A DNA stretch of 64,000 nucleotides from Myxococcota bacterium (GCA_029251165.1 JAQXDW010000006.1:1-64000), one strand, 5' to 3'; counted from the stretch's first letter, positions 32,459 to 43,277 are shown. A program made the numbers and translations. The notes: a model not told the origin generated them from the letters alone.

Positions 32459-33931
32459 TCACTGCCACGGCGGCGCATCGAAGACTGTGATCGGCAGCTC
32501 CGCTGTGGAGTCGTCTCCGTAGATCGCCCGCGCGCAGGTTCCCATCATCGTGCGCTCTTCTCGCGCCTCGACCAGCATCTCTCGGACCCCGTCGTAGCAG
32601 TACACCGGCTCGCGCCAGGCTGCCGTGACCGACAGCCACGTCGGCAGCCAGCCCATCACCAGCGCCAGCCCGATCCCGGCAACCGCGAGTCCACGAAGGA
32701 CGGGAGGTGGCCCCGACCACGGGAGGCGGGGGGTGAGGGTCACCACAGCCCCGACCGCGACGCCCATCACCACCGCGACGCCGGGCAGGGCATGGGCATA
32801 GAACCGAGCAGACAGCTCCGCGGCGTCGCCGATGCTGTGGAAGCTCACCGCGAACGGAAGCACCGTCGCGGCGAGCGCCAGCAGCACCCGTGGCCGCCGC
32901 AGCAAGCCAATCCCGGCGACGGCGCTGCAGGTCAGCAGCGCGCCCCACCAGCGCTGGTGGTGGTCCAGCATCACCCCTGACGGAGGGGTGAACGGCACCG
33001 GCACAGTCTCTCCCAGCGCGCGCTGCTCGATGAGGAAGCGAATGGTCCCGAGGAGCTCTGCTGGCGAGGTCCATCCCCAGATGAGGCCGCTGCTGTATTC
33101 ATACGGAGGCAAGAACGATGCATCTCGAACACCATGGGCATAGAACAGCGGACGGATATCGAGCTGCGCCTCCAGCGGTGCCGAGAACGCGGTGTAGGCA
33201 GACCAGCCGCCGAACCACGAGAGCCAGAGCGGCACCAGCCCCGCCACCAGCAGCAGCACCCGTCTCCGGCTGTCGACCGGTGCGCTCAGGCCGGCCAGCA
33301 GCAGCCCCCCCAGGTACGGAAGCGCCCAGACCAGGCCGCGAACATCCAGCAGCAGGCACAGGCCGATCCCTGCCCCGGCCAGCGTCATGCGGATCAGGCC
33401 CGGCCGCGCCATCGCCGCAGCGGTCGCCGCAGCCGCCATCGTCAGCCCGGCAGACAGCTCCGGGTAGTAGGCGAGAAATCGGGGCAGTCCGGCCAGCGGA
33501 GCCATCGCCATGCCTGCGGCCACCGCCATCAGTCCGGCGGCGCGTCCACCCAGCACACGCCCCCAGGCGTACAGCGCAGCCCCCATCACGCCCGCGCTGA
33601 TCACCCCCGCCCAGGCCAGCCCATCGAGGATGCCGTGCTGTCTTGCGAGGGTGGCCGGGAGCCACGCAGCGAGCCGACTGCGCTTGCTCGGGAAGATGTC
33701 GACCGCGCCGTGCAGCTGGAGGATGCCCTGGCAGTACTCCGAGAAGTCAGGCATGCAGATCGACTGCTCCATCAGCAGCGGCGCGGTGATCCAGGTGGAG
33801 ATGGCGGCGAACACCAGCCCGCAGCCTGTCGCCCACAGCGGCTCGCTCCACCACTGGGCAGGACGCACCCGTCGGCGTCCGAGGAGCGCCGCCAGCCCCC
33901 CGGCGGCCAGCAAGAGGATCAGTGTATCCAC
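32459..33931 (-). CDS. Polytopic membrane protein, GT-C-like
   Basis: 490 residues from GTG at 33931. About ten transmembrane helices; the first luminal loop includes SICMPDFSEYCQGILQLHGA with an Asp and Cys pair, and the C-terminal soluble segment has CYDGVREMLVEAREERTMMG. Layout and Pro/Asp/Glu loop positions are shared with the gene at 34945, suggesting distant paralogy. It overlaps the upstream SGNH gene by 13 bp, so the two are coupled. Likely works on lipid-linked sugars; inferred only. Confidence 0.74.
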   Translation of the reverse strand: MDTLILLLAAGGLAALLGRRRVRPAQWWSEPLWATGCGLVFAAISTWITAPLLMEQSICMPDFSEYCQGILQLHGAVDIFPSKRSRLAAWLPATLARQHGILDGLAWAGVISAGVMGAALYAWGRVLGGRAAGLMAVAAGMAMAPLAGLPRFLAYYPELSAGLTMAAAATAAAMARPGLIRMTLAGAGIGLCLLLDVRGLVWALPYLGGLLLAGLSAPVDSRRRVLLLVAGLVPLWLSWFGGWSAYTAFSAPLEAQLDIRPLFYAHGVRDASFLPPYEYSSGLIWGWTSPAELLGTIRFLIEQRALGETVPVPFTPPSGVMLDHHQRWWGALLTCSAVAGIGLLRRPRVLLALAATVLPFAVSFHSIGDAAELSARFYAHALPGVAVVMGVAVGAVVTLTPRLPWSGPPPVLRGLAVAGIGLALVMGWLPTWLSVTAAWREPVYCYDGVREMLVEAREERTMMGTCARAIYGDDSTAELPITVFDAPPWQ

Positions 33932-34920
33932 GGTTCTTCAGCGATGTTCGTGTGGATCCAGTCGGCGATGTGGGCGTGCCCGGCGGCGGTGGGGTGGAGC
34001 GGGTCGAGGAAGAAGTCTGCATCAGAGATGCCGCGATCAGACTTCTCTCTGGCGAGGTCGATGTACTTTGCGCCGGTGCTCTGCGCGAAGCCGGTCAGGG
34101 TGTCGTCGTGACCGGAGTGATCCTGGTAGACCGGCATCATCACGACCAGCGCGGTGCCCATCGACTGACACAGCGCCGCGATGCCCGCCAGCGCCACCTG
34201 GCGGTCGGCACGCGGCACCCGAGGCTGTCCGTCTGTGACCGGCGCGGTGTCGGGCGGGCTGCGGGGAAGACCATGGACCGCACGGCGCAGCATCAGGTAC
34301 GCCCGGCTCTTGTACAGCAGGCGCAGGACGTGTCGGTAGGGATGGCGACGGCGGTAGAGCTCTCGGTCGGTCTGCGCCTCCTCGATGAGGAAGCTGTCGG
34401 GGGCGCGCACGCCGCGCGGCAGGGAGTCGCTGTGGAGGTGGTAGAGCATCACGGCATCCGGTGCCAGCGCGCGTCCCTGCTCCGCGAGGAAGACGTAGGA
34501 CTGCCAGATGCTCCACGCCGTGATGCCGGAATTGATCACCTCGGCGTCGTGGCCGTCGGCCAGCAGCCTCGCCTCCAGGCGCTGCGAGTAGGTCTCCTCC
34601 GCAGCCACGCCGTGCCCCCAGGTCGTCGCGCCTCCCATCGACAGAATCCGAGTCCTCGGCGCTGGATCGGTGATCGGATCATCGCGGAGCCCGAGCCGGT
34701 TGGTGGTCAGAGACATTCCCTCGGCAGTGGTGTCGTTTGTCCGTCCGCGATGCAGGGTCCACAGCTGGGTGGGGTGGTCCGTGAGGTGGGCGAGCTTCGG
34801 GTTGAGCGCCGAATCCTCGACCGACCAGACCTGCCGGCAGATTCCCTCCGCAGATGCGGCGAGCAGCGTCAGGGTCAGCACGGCGTACAGTCGCCGCCGG
34901 GACCGGGGGATCGCAGACAC
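33919..34920 (-). CDS. Membrane-anchored SGNH/GDSL hydrolase
   Basis: 333 residues from GTG at 34920 (the frame is open farther upstream but only as shadow of the divergent gene). One N-terminal membrane helix (RRLYAVLTLTLLAASAEG). SGNH blocks: RILSMGGATTWGHGVAAEET with the nucleophile-block pattern (S-M-G-G-A replaces G-D-S), VINSGITAWSIWQSYVFLAE (block II Gly), and the catalytic Asp/His in DPLHPTAAGH. Family members are esterases or acetyl-transfer partners in glycan modification. It is coupled to the adjacent GT-C-like gene and divergent from another, supporting a surface-glycan role. Confidence 0.82.
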   Translation of the reverse strand: MSAIPRSRRRLYAVLTLTLLAASAEGICRQVWSVEDSALNPKLAHLTDHPTQLWTLHRGRTNDTTAEGMSLTTNRLGLRDDPITDPAPRTRILSMGGATTWGHGVAAEETYSQRLEARLLADGHDAEVINSGITAWSIWQSYVFLAEQGRALAPDAVMLYHLHSDSLPRGVRAPDSFLIEEAQTDRELYRRRHPYRHVLRLLYKSRAYLMLRRAVHGLPRSPPDTAPVTDGQPRVPRADRQVALAGIAALCQSMGTALVVMMPVYQDHSGHDDTLTGFAQSTGAKYIDLAREKSDRGISDADFFLDPLHPTAAGHAHIADWIHTNIAEEPWIH

Positions 34921-34944
34921 GCCTCCCGGTTTACCATACCCCCG

Positions 34945-36516
34945 ATGAAGACCCGCTCTCCAGATCGCAGACCCGCGCTGGTCGCACTCCTCCTCGGGGT
35001 GATCGCTGGCTGGGCGATGCTGTGGCTGCTCGGCGGGGCGTTTGTGCTGACAAACGAGATGGGGGGGTATGGCTGGCCGGGCTACGTCCTCAACGGCTGG
35101 CTGGCACAGGGTGACCTGCTGACCCGAATCGACACCCTTCGGACCCCGCTGCACCCGCTCTTGCTGGGCAACCTCGGGGAGCATCTCGGCAGCTACGCCG
35201 ACGCTGGGATCCTGATCTCCTCGCTGTCCTGCGCCCTCGCGGTGCTCTGCGCCGGACTGGGCGCGGCGGCGCTGTCTGGGGGCTGGGCCGGGGGGCTGGC
35301 GGCCCTGGCGACTGGAATGGTGCTGGGCATCTACGGTGCCCCCTCGGTGACCAACCAGTACCCCCTCCTCGCTGGACTCACCGTCTCAGCGGTCGGACTG
35401 AGCGCGGTCGCCAGTCGGCTGCCCGGGCTGGCGACCGGTCTGCTGGCCGGCGGGGCGCTGGGGCTGTGCATGGCGGCAGAGAGCCGCGGCGTCCTGCTGG
35501 TCCCGGCTGCGGTGGCGCTCGTCGGGATCGGGATGGTGCGCAGCCACCGGTGGGGGCGGCTGCGGCTCGGGGTCGGCTTCGCGCTGGCGCTGTCCGCCGG
35601 GCTGTGGATGCGCGCGACGAACAGCGAGGCCCAGCACGCCCGGATGGTCGGAGATGCCCGAGGGCTGGCCCGTCAGGCGGTGATGATGGACCAGCAGCGC
35701 GCGGTCATTCGCCGCTGGGTGCAGCAAGAGATGGACATCCACGCCCGCTGTGTGGCCCTCTCCACCGACGACCTTCTCACCACGGACTACCTCACCACGG
35801 ACTGCGCGGCGGCGGTGCTCACCAACAACCTCACGGTCCGCATCCCCCGACACCTTCCGCTGGGCGCAGTGCTGACCGTCTCGGGGCTGCTGCTGCTGCT
35901 GCTGCCGACCCGTGACCGTCGCGGGGCGTGGGCGGAGGGCGTCGGGGCGGGACTGCTGGCTGGATCGAGCGTGCTGATGCTGGCGGTCGTGACCCCGATG
36001 CCGCCCCGGTACGTCATCCAGCAGGCACCGCTGCTGGTGCTGATCGGCGCGGCAGGGGCGGGGCGTCTGGCTGGCAGGCTTCCGGCTCCGCTGCCTGGAC
36101 TCGCGATGGCTGCGCTGACCGGCTGGGTGCTCAGCGGCGGCTGGGATGGCCGCGCGCGCGCTGACCGCCCGGCCCTCGACACCGCCTACGACACCTACGC
36201 TGAGGTTCACCGCGTCGTCGGTCCGATGCTCGGGGAGCACGACCGCCTCATCGACTGTGCCGATCTCAACCTGGAGCTGGCCCTGCTTCCCCGCCGCGTC
36301 CGCAGCGGTGACCTGACCCGAGATGTCCCGCTCGAGGCGTGCGCCGCCTGGATCGAGCGCCCAGAGGAGACCCCTGGCGAGACCTACATCCTGGTTCGAC
36401 CCGGACGCCGGCTGCGGGGAGAGACGGACGTCTCGGAGGCGGTTGCGGCAGACGGCGGCTGGGAGGAAGCCGCCGCAGGGGTGGACTGGGCGCTGTGGCG
36501 GTCCGTGTCGCGGTAG
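34945..36516 (+). CDS. Polytopic membrane protein, GT-C-like
   Basis: 523 residues from ATG at 34945; the open frame before it is a shadow of the divergent SGNH gene. About ten transmembrane helices follow the short basic start MKTRSPDRRPALVALLLGVI. A loop MDIHARCVALSTDDLLTTDY and a soluble C-terminal domain (YAEVHRVVGPMLGEHDRLID) parallel the 32459 protein. Probably a lipid-linked glycosyltransferase or related envelope enzyme; no substrate can be named. Confidence 0.75.
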   Translation: MKTRSPDRRPALVALLLGVIAGWAMLWLLGGAFVLTNEMGGYGWPGYVLNGWLAQGDLLTRIDTLRTPLHPLLLGNLGEHLGSYADAGILISSLSCALAVLCAGLGAAALSGGWAGGLAALATGMVLGIYGAPSVTNQYPLLAGLTVSAVGLSAVASRLPGLATGLLAGGALGLCMAAESRGVLLVPAAVALVGIGMVRSHRWGRLRLGVGFALALSAGLWMRATNSEAQHARMVGDARGLARQAVMMDQQRAVIRRWVQQEMDIHARCVALSTDDLLTTDYLTTDCAAAVLTNNLTVRIPRHLPLGAVLTVSGLLLLLLPTRDRRGAWAEGVGAGLLAGSSVLMLAVVTPMPPRYVIQQAPLLVLIGAAGAGRLAGRLPAPLPGLAMAALTGWVLSGGWDGRARADRPALDTAYDTYAEVHRVVGPMLGEHDRLIDCADLNLELALLPRRVRSGDLTRDVPLEACAAWIERPEETPGETYILVRPGRRLRGETDVSEAVAADGGWEEAAAGVDWALWRSVSR

Positions 36517-36537
36517 CGGGCGCTGGCCGTCGTGATC

Positions 36538-39500
36538 CTACCCGACCCACACCCGGGCGTTCCAGAACATCCGCATCCACGGCCCGTCTTCTCCCCAGTC
36601 CGCCGGACACCACGAGTTCGTGATGCTGCGGAACACCCGCTCAGGGTGCGGCATCATGATCGTTGCCCGCCCATCCGCGCTCGTCAGCGCCGTGAGTCCG
36701 CCGACCGAGCCGTTGGGGTTTGCCGGATAGGTCGTCGCTGGCTGGCCGCGGTTGTCCACGAACCGTCCGGACGGAACCGCGCTGTCGTGCTGTCCGTCGG
36801 CGAACAGCACCCGCCCCTCACCGTGAGCGACCGCGACGGGGATCCGCGACCCGGCCATCCCGCTCAGCAGGATGGAGGGACTCTCCACGACCTCCACCGT
36901 CCCGACCCGGGCCTCGAACTGCTCGGAGCGGTTGCGCACAAATCGCGGCCAGCCCTCTGCTCCGGGGATGAGCTCGGCGAGCTGCGAGAGCATCTGGCAG
37001 CCGTTGCAGATGCCCAGCGAGAAGGTGTCTGGACGCGTGAAGAAGGCCGAGAAGGCCGCCCGTGCTTGCGCTGAGAACAGCACGCTCTTCGCCCAGCCTC
37101 CGCCGGCTCCCAGCACGTCGCCGTAGGAGAAGCCGCCGCAGGCCACCAGGCCTCGGTAGGTGGTCAGGTCGTCTGCACCGGAGAGGATGTCGGACATGTG
37201 AACGTCCACGCTCTCGAAGCCCGCGCGGTCAAACGCGGCGGCCATCTCCCAGTGCCCGTTGACGCCCTGCTCCCGGAGGATGGCGACCTTCGGACGTGCC
37301 CCGGAGGTGATCAGTGCCTCGGCGACGTTGTCCGATGGATCGAAGGTGAGGTAAGGGGAGAGGCCGGGATCGGCAGTGTCCAGCAGCGCGTCGTAGGCTT
37401 CCTGTGCGCAGGTCGGATCGTCGCGGAGTGCGGCCATCCGGTAGCTGGTCTCGGTCCAGATCCGCTGGAGGCTGGCGCGGGACTGAGAGAACACCGGCGC
37501 ACCGTTGGCGGTGATGGTGATCTGATCATCGCCGCTGGGGCGGCCGATGACGGTGAGGCAGTCGCCGATGCCGTTGGCGACGAAGATGTCGCGCAGGTCT
37601 GCGAGGTCCTCGTCGAGGCACTGGATCACGCCGCCGAGCTCCTCGGAGAACAGGGCCCGGACCACATCACCGGTCAGCGCGATCTCCAGGCCGGTGTGCC
37701 CGGCGAAGGCCATCTCGCAGAAGGTGGCGAGCAGACCGCCGTCGGAGCGGTCGTGCCAGGCCAGCATCAGCCCCTCGGCGTGCGCCCGCATCATCGCGCT
37801 CCACAGCCCCTTGAGCAGGGCGGCATCGTCGAGGTCAGGCGGGGTGGCGCCGAGCTGACCGTAGACCTGAGCCAGCGCCGAGCCGCCGAGCCGGTCTTGC
37901 CCACGCCCGAGGTCGACGAGCACCAGCGCGGCGTCTGTGTCGCGAACGAGCTGCGGGGTGAGGGTGCCGAGCACGTCGGGAACGTTGGCGAAGGCGGAGA
38001 CGATGAGGGACAGCGGCGCGGTCACCCGCTTCTCGGCGCCGTCCTCTTGCCAGACCGCCCGCATCGACATCGAGTCCTTGCCGACCGGGATGCAGATCCC
38101 GAGCGCCGGACACAGCTCCATGCCGACCGCCCGGACCGTCTCGTAGAGCTTGACGTCCTCGCCGGGGTAGCCGGCTGCGCACATCCAGTTCGCTGAGAGG
38201 ACCACCTGGTCGATCTCACCGACCGGGGCTGCCATCAGGTTGGTCAGCGCCTCGCCGATGGCCATGCGACCCGCCGCTGGGCCGTCGAGCAGCGCGACCG
38301 GAGTGCGCTCGCCCATCGCCATCGCCTCGCCGGTGAACCCAGTGTAGGTCGTCGTGGTGACCGCGACGTCTGCCACCGGGATCTGCCAGGGGCCGACCAT
38401 CTGATCCCGAACGACCATGCCAGTGACCGAGCGGTCACCGATGGTGATCAGGAATTCCTTGGAGGCGACCGTCGGCAGGGACAGCACCCGCTGCACCGCC
38501 TCGGCCAGAACGATCCCGGACGTCGCCAGCGGGATCCGGGGAACCGGACGGCGGACGGCGTCGCGGTGCATGCGCGGCGGCTTGCCGAACAGCACGGAGA
38601 GGGGAAGATCGATGGGGGTGTTGTCGAAGTGGGTGTCCGAGAGGCTGAGGTGCTTGGCTTCGGTGGCTTCGCCGATGACTGCCCACGGCGCACGCTCTCG
38701 CGCGCACATCGCGGCGAAGATCTCCAGGGACTCTGGCGCGATGGCGAGCACGTAGCGCTCCTGGGCCTCGTTGCACCAGACCTCCATCGGGGAGAGACCG
38801 GGCTCGCCCAGCGGGATGTCCCGGAGGTTGAACCGTGCGCCGCGATCGGCGTCGTGGACCAGCTCGGGCATCGCGTTGGACAGCCCGCCCGCGCCCACAT
38901 CGTGGATCGAGACGACCGGGTTGTCTGTGCCCATTCCCCAGCAGCGGTCGATGACCTCCTGGCAGCGGCGCTCGATCTCCGGGTTGGCCCGCTGTACAGA
39001 GGCGAAGTCGAGATCGACCGAGGAGGTGCCGGTGACCATCGAGCTGGCGGCACCGCCACCGAGCCCGATGAGCAGCGCGGGCCCGCCGAGGACGACCAGC
39101 TTCGCGCCCGGCGCGATCCGCTGCTTCTGGACGTGGCCGTCGCGGACGTTTCCGTAGCCGCCGGCCAGCATGATCGGCTTGTGGTAGCCGCGTACCTCGG
39201 CGCCATCTGGACCCTCGACGGGCAGGCAGAAGGTTCGAAAGTAGCCGGTGAGGTTGGGGCGTCCGAACTCGTTGTTGAACGCCGCGCCGCCGATCGGGCC
39301 CTCCAGCATGATCTGAAGCGCGGTCGCCATGCGCGGCGAGGTGCCGATGTCGGTCTCCCAGGGGCGGGGAGCGCCGGGGAGGTGGAGGTTGCTGACCGAG
39401 AACCCGGTGAGGCCCGCCTTGGGCTTGCCGCCGCGACCGGTCGCGCCCTCGTCCCGGATCTCGCCCCCGGAGCCCGTGGCGGCGCCGGGGTAGGGGGAGA

Positions 39501-40401
39501 TGCCGGTGGGGTGGTTGTGGGTCTCCACCTTCATCAGCAGGTGCGTCGGCTCGTCGTGGGTCCGGTAGCTGCGGTCGGCGTCGGGGTAGAAGCGCAAGAC
39601 CTGTGGTCCCGCAGCCACCGCGGCGTTGTCCTTGTAGGCGGAGAGGACCCGGCCAGGGTTGGTGGCGTGGGTGTTGCGGATCATCGCGAACAGCGAGCGG
39701 TCCTGCTTCTCGCCATCGAGGGTCCAGGAGGCGTTGAAGATCTTGTGCCGGCAGTGCTCGGAGTTGGCCTGGGCAAACATCATCAGCTCGACGTCTGACG
39801 GGTCGCGCCCCAGTCCGATGAACGCCTCGCAGAGGTAGTCCAGCTCATCGTCCGCCAGGGCCAGCCCGAGCCGGGTGTTGGCCGCGACCAGCGCAGCCCG
39901 TCCGGCGGAGAGCACGTCGACGGTCTGTACGGGGCGGGGAGGCTGCGCGGTGAACAGCGCGTCGCACTGCGACAGCTCCGCGAGGACTGCCTGGGTCATC
40001 CGGTCATGCAGCAGGGGAGCGATCGCGCCTTGCTGCTCGGCGGAGAGGGGCGGGCTCACCGCATAGACCACCCCACGCTCGATCCGCCGGACGCTGGAGA
40101 GCCCACAATTGTGCGCGATCTCGGTGGCCTTGGAGGACCACGGCGAGATGGTTCCGGGGCGGGGGACCACCACCATGATGCCGTCCTCGGGCAGCGTCAC
40201 CGGGGCTGGGTCGGCATCGTAGGTCAGCAGCTGCTCCAGGGCAGCCTGCTGGCTGTCGGGCAGCGACACGTCGAGCTGAACGATGTGAACAAACCAGGCC
40301 GCCACAGACGCTGCGGCGGGAACGACCGCCTGGATCTGTCGCAGGAGCTTGTCCTGTCGAAAGGTGGAGATCGCGGGTGCGCCGGGCAGGAAGGCGAGCA
40401 T
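36538..40401 (-). CDS. purL: Phosphoribosylformylglycinamidine synthase, large single-chain type
   Basis: About 1287 residues from ATG at 40401 (GGAG upstream); an in-frame start at 40443 would give 1301. The length matches proteobacterial single-chain PurL (E. coli ~1295), not the three-subunit PurLQS form. Visible parts: the FGAM-synthase N-terminal and linker domains, two AIRS-like ATP-binding halves ([57 protein letters not shown]), and a C-terminal class I glutaminase with [13 protein letters not shown] (nucleophile Cys) and MPHPERVFR. Reaction: FGAR plus Gln and ATP gives FGAM, step four of purine synthesis. It is divergent from the CBM-like lipoprotein gene. Confidence 0.96.
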   Translation of the reverse strand: MLAFLPGAPAISTFRQDKLLRQIQAVVPAAASVAAWFVHIVQLDVSLPDSQQAALEQLLTYDADPAPVTLPEDGIMVVVPRPGTISPWSSKATEIAHNCGLSSVRRIERGVVYAVSPPLSAEQQGAIAPLLHDRMTQAVLAELSQCDALFTAQPPRPVQTVDVLSAGRAALVAANTRLGLALADDELDYLCEAFIGLGRDPSDVELMMFAQANSEHCRHKIFNASWTLDGEKQDRSLFAMIRNTHATNPGRVLSAYKDNAAVAAGPQVLRFYPDADRSYRTHDEPTHLLMKVETHNHPTGISPYPGAATGSGGEIRDEGATGRGGKPKAGLTGFSVSNLHLPGAPRPWETDIGTSPRMATALQIMLEGPIGGAAFNNEFGRPNLTGYFRTFCLPVEGPDGAEVRGYHKPIMLAGGYGNVRDGHVQKQRIAPGAKLVVLGGPALLIGLGGGAASSMVTGTSSVDLDFASVQRANPEIERRCQEVIDRCWGMGTDNPVVSIHDVGAGGLSNAMPELVHDADRGARFNLRDIPLGEPGLSPMEVWCNEAQERYVLAIAPESLEIFAAMCARERAPWAVIGEATEAKHLSLSDTHFDNTPIDLPLSVLFGKPPRMHRDAVRRPVPRIPLATSGIVLAEAVQRVLSLPTVASKEFLITIGDRSVTGMVVRDQMVGPWQIPVADVAVTTTTYTGFTGEAMAMGERTPVALLDGPAAGRMAIGEALTNLMAAPVGEIDQVVLSANWMCAAGYPGEDVKLYETVRAVGMELCPALGICIPVGKDSMSMRAVWQEDGAEKRVTAPLSLIVSAFANVPDVLGTLTPQLVRDTDAALVLVDLGRGQDRLGGSALAQVYGQLGATPPDLDDAALLKGLWSAMMRAHAEGLMLAWHDRSDGGLLATFCEMAFAGHTGLEIALTGDVVRALFSEELGGVIQCLDEDLADLRDIFVANGIGDCLTVIGRPSGDDQITITANGAPVFSQSRASLQRIWTETSYRMAALRDDPTCAQEAYDALLDTADPGLSPYLTFDPSDNVAEALITSGARPKVAILREQGVNGHWEMAAAFDRAGFESVDVHMSDILSGADDLTTYRGLVACGGFSYGDVLGAGGGWAKSVLFSAQARAAFSAFFTRPDTFSLGICNGCQMLSQLAELIPGAEGWPRFVRNRSEQFEARVGTVEVVESPSILLSGMAGSRIPVAVAHGEGRVLFADGQHDSAVPSGRFVDNRGQPATTYPANPNGSVGGLTALTSADGRATIMMPHPERVFRSITNSWCPADWGEDGPWMRMFWNARVWVG

Positions 40402-40452
40402 GGGCCACTCCGGGTCGGGAGCCCCCTGATAACCGGTGTACACTGTGACGTG

Positions 40453-41238
40453 ATGATCCTCACCATTCTGCTACATGGCTGCGTCTTGCCCGTCGGCGAA
40501 GACACCGCTGCTCGTCCCGCTGTCGGCGATCAGGCTGGTGCTGGTCAGCTCTCGGATGCGGGCTTCACCCTGGACTGGTGGCTGGGAGAAGCCTGGGCCG
40601 AGGGGGCCTGCGTTGAGCTGGTGCTGACCAACCAGGGGGTCGATCGCTCTGACTGGCTCGCGACTGTGGGGCTGTCGGACGGGATCGAGAACTGGATCGA
40701 CGGCTACGGTGGGCTGACGGTAACCAACCCATCTCCCGACGAGCTCAGCCTGATGCCTTCGGGCGGGATCGCGGCGGGGGCGTCGGTCCAGGTGAGCTTC
40801 TGTGCGGAGCCGCTGACCGAGCCTGCGTCCCTGCTGGTGTTCGCGGCGGATGCCGAGCAGAGCGAAGACTCCGACGACGAGCCGGCTGATGAGGCGCCGA
40901 TCACGGGCGCATTTTACACGTCAGATGAGGCCTGGGGGCTGTCCTATCAGGGCGGCGCAGAGCACGGCTCGACCGATGCTGAGTGCCTGCTGCTCAAGCT
41001 GTGGAATTTCTCCGGCGAGGATGCCTCCGGCTGGCACGCGGCGGTCACCTTCTCCGGTCCTCCGGTCGTCGCCTACTCCTGGTCCCTTCAGGCATTCGCG
41101 GATCCGCAGGATCCAGACACCGTCCACCTCTACGGCATCCACGGTCTCGAAGAGATCGCTGCGGGAGCCACTGCGGAGGCGGGGCTGTGCCTGGCGCCGA
41201 TGGTCGAGCCGCTCTCGATGACGGTCACCGCAGAGTAG
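40453..41238 (+). CDS. Lipoprotein with two CBM2-like domains
   Basis: 261 residues from ATG 40453: [17 protein letters not shown], lipobox LLHGC. Two similar halves follow (about 35-130 and 155-255), each with the pattern W-x-x-(G/A)-x-C/A-x-x-x-x-x-x-N-x-x-x-x-x-x-x-W-x-A-x-x, e.g. [20 protein letters not shown] and [20 protein letters not shown], ending in [11 protein letters not shown] and [11 protein letters not shown]. This resembles cellulose-binding CBM2 sandwiches, with a Cys pair per domain. Likely a surface glycan-binding lipoprotein. The frame is open upstream but that part is antisense to purL. Confidence 0.75.
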   Translation: MILTILLHGCVLPVGEDTAARPAVGDQAGAGQLSDAGFTLDWWLGEAWAEGACVELVLTNQGVDRSDWLATVGLSDGIENWIDGYGGLTVTNPSPDELSLMPSGGIAAGASVQVSFCAEPLTEPASLLVFAADAEQSEDSDDEPADEAPITGAFYTSDEAWGLSYQGGAEHGSTDAECLLLKLWNFSGEDASGWHAAVTFSGPPVVAYSWSLQAFADPQDPDTVHLYGIHGLEEIAAGATAEAGLCLAPMVEPLSMTVTAE

Positions 41239-41364
41239 CGACAGGCCCCGGCCCGTGCACGGCAGGTGTCGTCGGGGCCAGCAGACGCGCAGACGCGCTG
41301 GATTGAAGATCCGAGCCGGCTGGGGCGTTATCAACAGCACGCCCTCTTCTCCGGAGACCTCGCC

Positions 41365-41934
41365 ATGCTCATCTACGCACTCCTCATCGCATGCGGCACC
41401 AAGCAGGCCGAGCCTGAGACCCCAATCGATGAGGCCACCGCGCCTCCAGACGACGCCGCAGAGGCCGCTCCAGGCGACGCCGCAGAGGCCGCTCCAAGCG
41501 ACGCCGCAGGGGCCGCCCCGAGCGATGCCGCAGAGGCCGCCCCGAGCGATGCCGCAGCCGCCTGTCCTGAGGGCTCCGCTCTCTACGAGCAGCAGAACGT
41601 CCCGCTGCGGGCCCCCGGCGATGCCGCGATGCAGTGGAGCCTCACCATCCACGACACCGGCTACTGGAGCAACACCGCCCCCAACGGCACCCAGACCGGC
41701 TGCCTGACCGCTGAGGAGCTGGCTGGCTTCATCGACGCGCTGGCCGCTGCCGAGATCGCCGCGCCGCCGCTTCAGCCGGGCATGGCCCGCTGCATGGCGA
41801 TGCCGATGACCGAGTACACCGTCACGGCCGGCGAGCAGTCCGCCACCTGGAAGGGACCCTGCGGGGAGACCAACCCCAGCGCGTCTCTCTCCGCGCTGCT
41901 CAGCAGCATCGAGTCGCTCAGCTACGGCCGGTAG
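41365..41934 (+). CDS. Lipoprotein with Ala/Asp/Pro repeat linker
   Basis: 189 residues from ATG 41365 with GGAG upstream. Signal MLIYALLIACGTK, lipobox LIAC. A linker of APSDAAEA-type eight-residue repeats (residues ~30-68, encoded by imperfect 24-bp repeats) leads to a small globular domain with Cys residues at AACPEG, TGCLTA, ARCMAM and GPCGET. No known family recognised. Confidence 0.8.
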   Translation: MLIYALLIACGTKQAEPETPIDEATAPPDDAAEAAPGDAAEAAPSDAAGAAPSDAAEAAPSDAAAACPEGSALYEQQNVPLRAPGDAAMQWSLTIHDTGYWSNTAPNGTQTGCLTAEELAGFIDALAAAEIAAPPLQPGMARCMAMPMTEYTVTAGEQSATWKGPCGETNPSASLSALLSSIESLSYGR

Positions 41935-41971
41935 GCAGCATCGCCAGCCCGCCGGATGCCGTGCCTTCGGC

Positions 41972-42607
41972 TCATCGAGCGTCGGTGAGTGCTTCCAGCC
42001 ACTGCCCGGCCATGGCCTCGTAGCCCGCGGCGTCTGGATGGACGGCATCCACCAGCATCTCGTTGGTCATCACCGCGTGGTGATCGACGACCGTCATGCC
42101 GGCGTCCTCGACCACGGAGATGAGCGCTGAATTGTATGCCTGTATGTTGGCTTCTGCGGGGGCGTTCCCGACAGGTGGGAGCGTCCCGACGAGCACCTCG
42201 CGGCCGGCCAGGAGGGTCAGCAGGCCCGCCAATCGGTCTGGCGCGCCGTCCAGATCGTCTTGCGAGACGACGTCGTTGGTGCCGATGAGCAGCAGCACGA
42301 TGTCCGGGTCGTATCGGGGCACCATCTCAGCGGCGACCGGAAGCAGCTCGTCGATGACGTAGGTGTTGTGTCCCTCGTGATCGTTGTCGGGCAGCCCCTC
42401 GACATCTCCTGCGAGGCTGCCGACAAGGTCGAGCGACCAGCCTGCCTCGACCAGTCCGCTGTACAGCTGCGGTCGGTAGCCGCCCGGAACCCGGTACCCG
42501 CTGGTCAGTGAGTCTCCGAGGGGCATGATGCGCGTCGGCATGGACCCGGATGCGGTGTCCATGCCGTCGCCGCTGCAGGCCAGCAGCAGGCTAATCACCA
42601 AAGCCAC
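41972..42607 (-). CDS. GDSL/SGNH esterase lipoprotein
   Basis: 211 residues, start GTG 42607 (or 42598), with lipobox LLLAC. All SGNH blocks are present: MPLGDSLTSGYRVPGGYRP (nucleophile Ser in GDSL), a block II Gly in LVGSLAGDVEG, IVLLLIGTNDVVSQDDLDG (block III Asn), and VDAVHPDAAGYEAMA (Asp/His dyad). The family hydrolyses acyl or acetyl esters of lipids and glycans. The first 17 bases overlap the end of the GST gene, so both are probably transcribed together. Confidence 0.88.
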   Translation of the reverse strand: MALVISLLLACSGDGMDTASGSMPTRIMPLGDSLTSGYRVPGGYRPQLYSGLVEAGWSLDLVGSLAGDVEGLPDNDHEGHNTYVIDELLPVAAEMVPRYDPDIVLLLIGTNDVVSQDDLDGAPDRLAGLLTLLAGREVLVGTLPPVGNAPAEANIQAYNSALISVVEDAGMTVVDHHAVMTNEMLVDAVHPDAAGYEAMAGQWLEALTDAR

Positions 42608-43277
42608 AGACCTTCACGCCGCGCTGCACGCCGGGGCGTGCGCTGAACCGCTGACACCAGGCATCGACGCGCGGGAAGTCGCCGTAGCCTACGAAGTCCT
42701 TGCCGCCGTAGTAGTCCAGGGCGTTGATCCACGGAACGATGGCGATGTCCGCGACGGAGAACTCACCGACCAGCCAGTCTCGCCCGTCCGCCAGTGCTGT
42801 CTCCAGCACCCCGAGCAGCCGGGTGACCTCCTTGCCGTAGCGCGCCTCGCCGTAGGTGTCGGTCTTGCCCTTGGCGTACTTGTAGAAGTGACCGAACTGA
42901 CCGAGCATCGGGCCGATGCTGCCGACCTGGAAGAACAGCCACTGGATCGCGGCGCTGCGCCCCGCTGGATCCGCAGGCAGCAGCGCCCCGGCCTTGTCGG
43001 CGAGGTGAATCAAGATGGCACCAGACTCCATGATCGCCAGGGGTTCACCGCCGGGACCGTCGGGGTCGATGATCGCGGGGATCTTGGAGTTGGGGTTGAT
43101 CTCGACGTACTCGGGATCGAGCTGGTCACCCTTCAGGATGTTGATGCGGTGGGCTTCATAGGGAATCCCCAGCTCCTCCAGCGCGATCCCGATCTTCTGC
43201 CCGTTGGGGGTGGCGAGGGAGTAGAGCTGGATGCGGTCGGGGTGCTGTGCAGCCCAGCGGGAGGGGAAGATGGACAT
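42591..43277 (-). CDS. Glutathione S-transferase, YghU/YfcG (nu-class)-like
   Basis: 228 residues. The N-terminal thioredoxin fold includes LYSLATPNGQKIGIALEELG, where T-P-N-G-x-K marks the YfcG/YghU group, and NPNSKIPAIIDPDGPGGEPL with the cis-Pro, followed by a helical domain (DWLVGEFSVADIAIVPWINA). Known members are disulfide-bond reductases using glutathione rather than classical transferases. Divergent from selD. Confidence 0.9.
   Translation of the reverse strand: MSIFPSRWAAQHPDRIQLYSLATPNGQKIGIALEELGIPYEAHRINILKGDQLDPEYVEINPNSKIPAIIDPDGPGGEPLAIMESGAILIHLADKAGALLPADPAGRSAAIQWLFFQVGSIGPMLGQFGHFYKYAKGKTDTYGEARYGKEVTRLLGVLETALADGRDWLVGEFSVADIAIVPWINALDYYGGKDFVGYGDFPRVDAWCQRFSARPGVQRGVKVCGFGD

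Noticed and set aside
33922..34944. Long plus-strand open frame before the GT-C-like protein (apparent 864-residue ORF)
   Set aside because: It lies antisense to the well-supported SGNH gene, has no membrane or family pattern, and true coding begins at ATG 34945.
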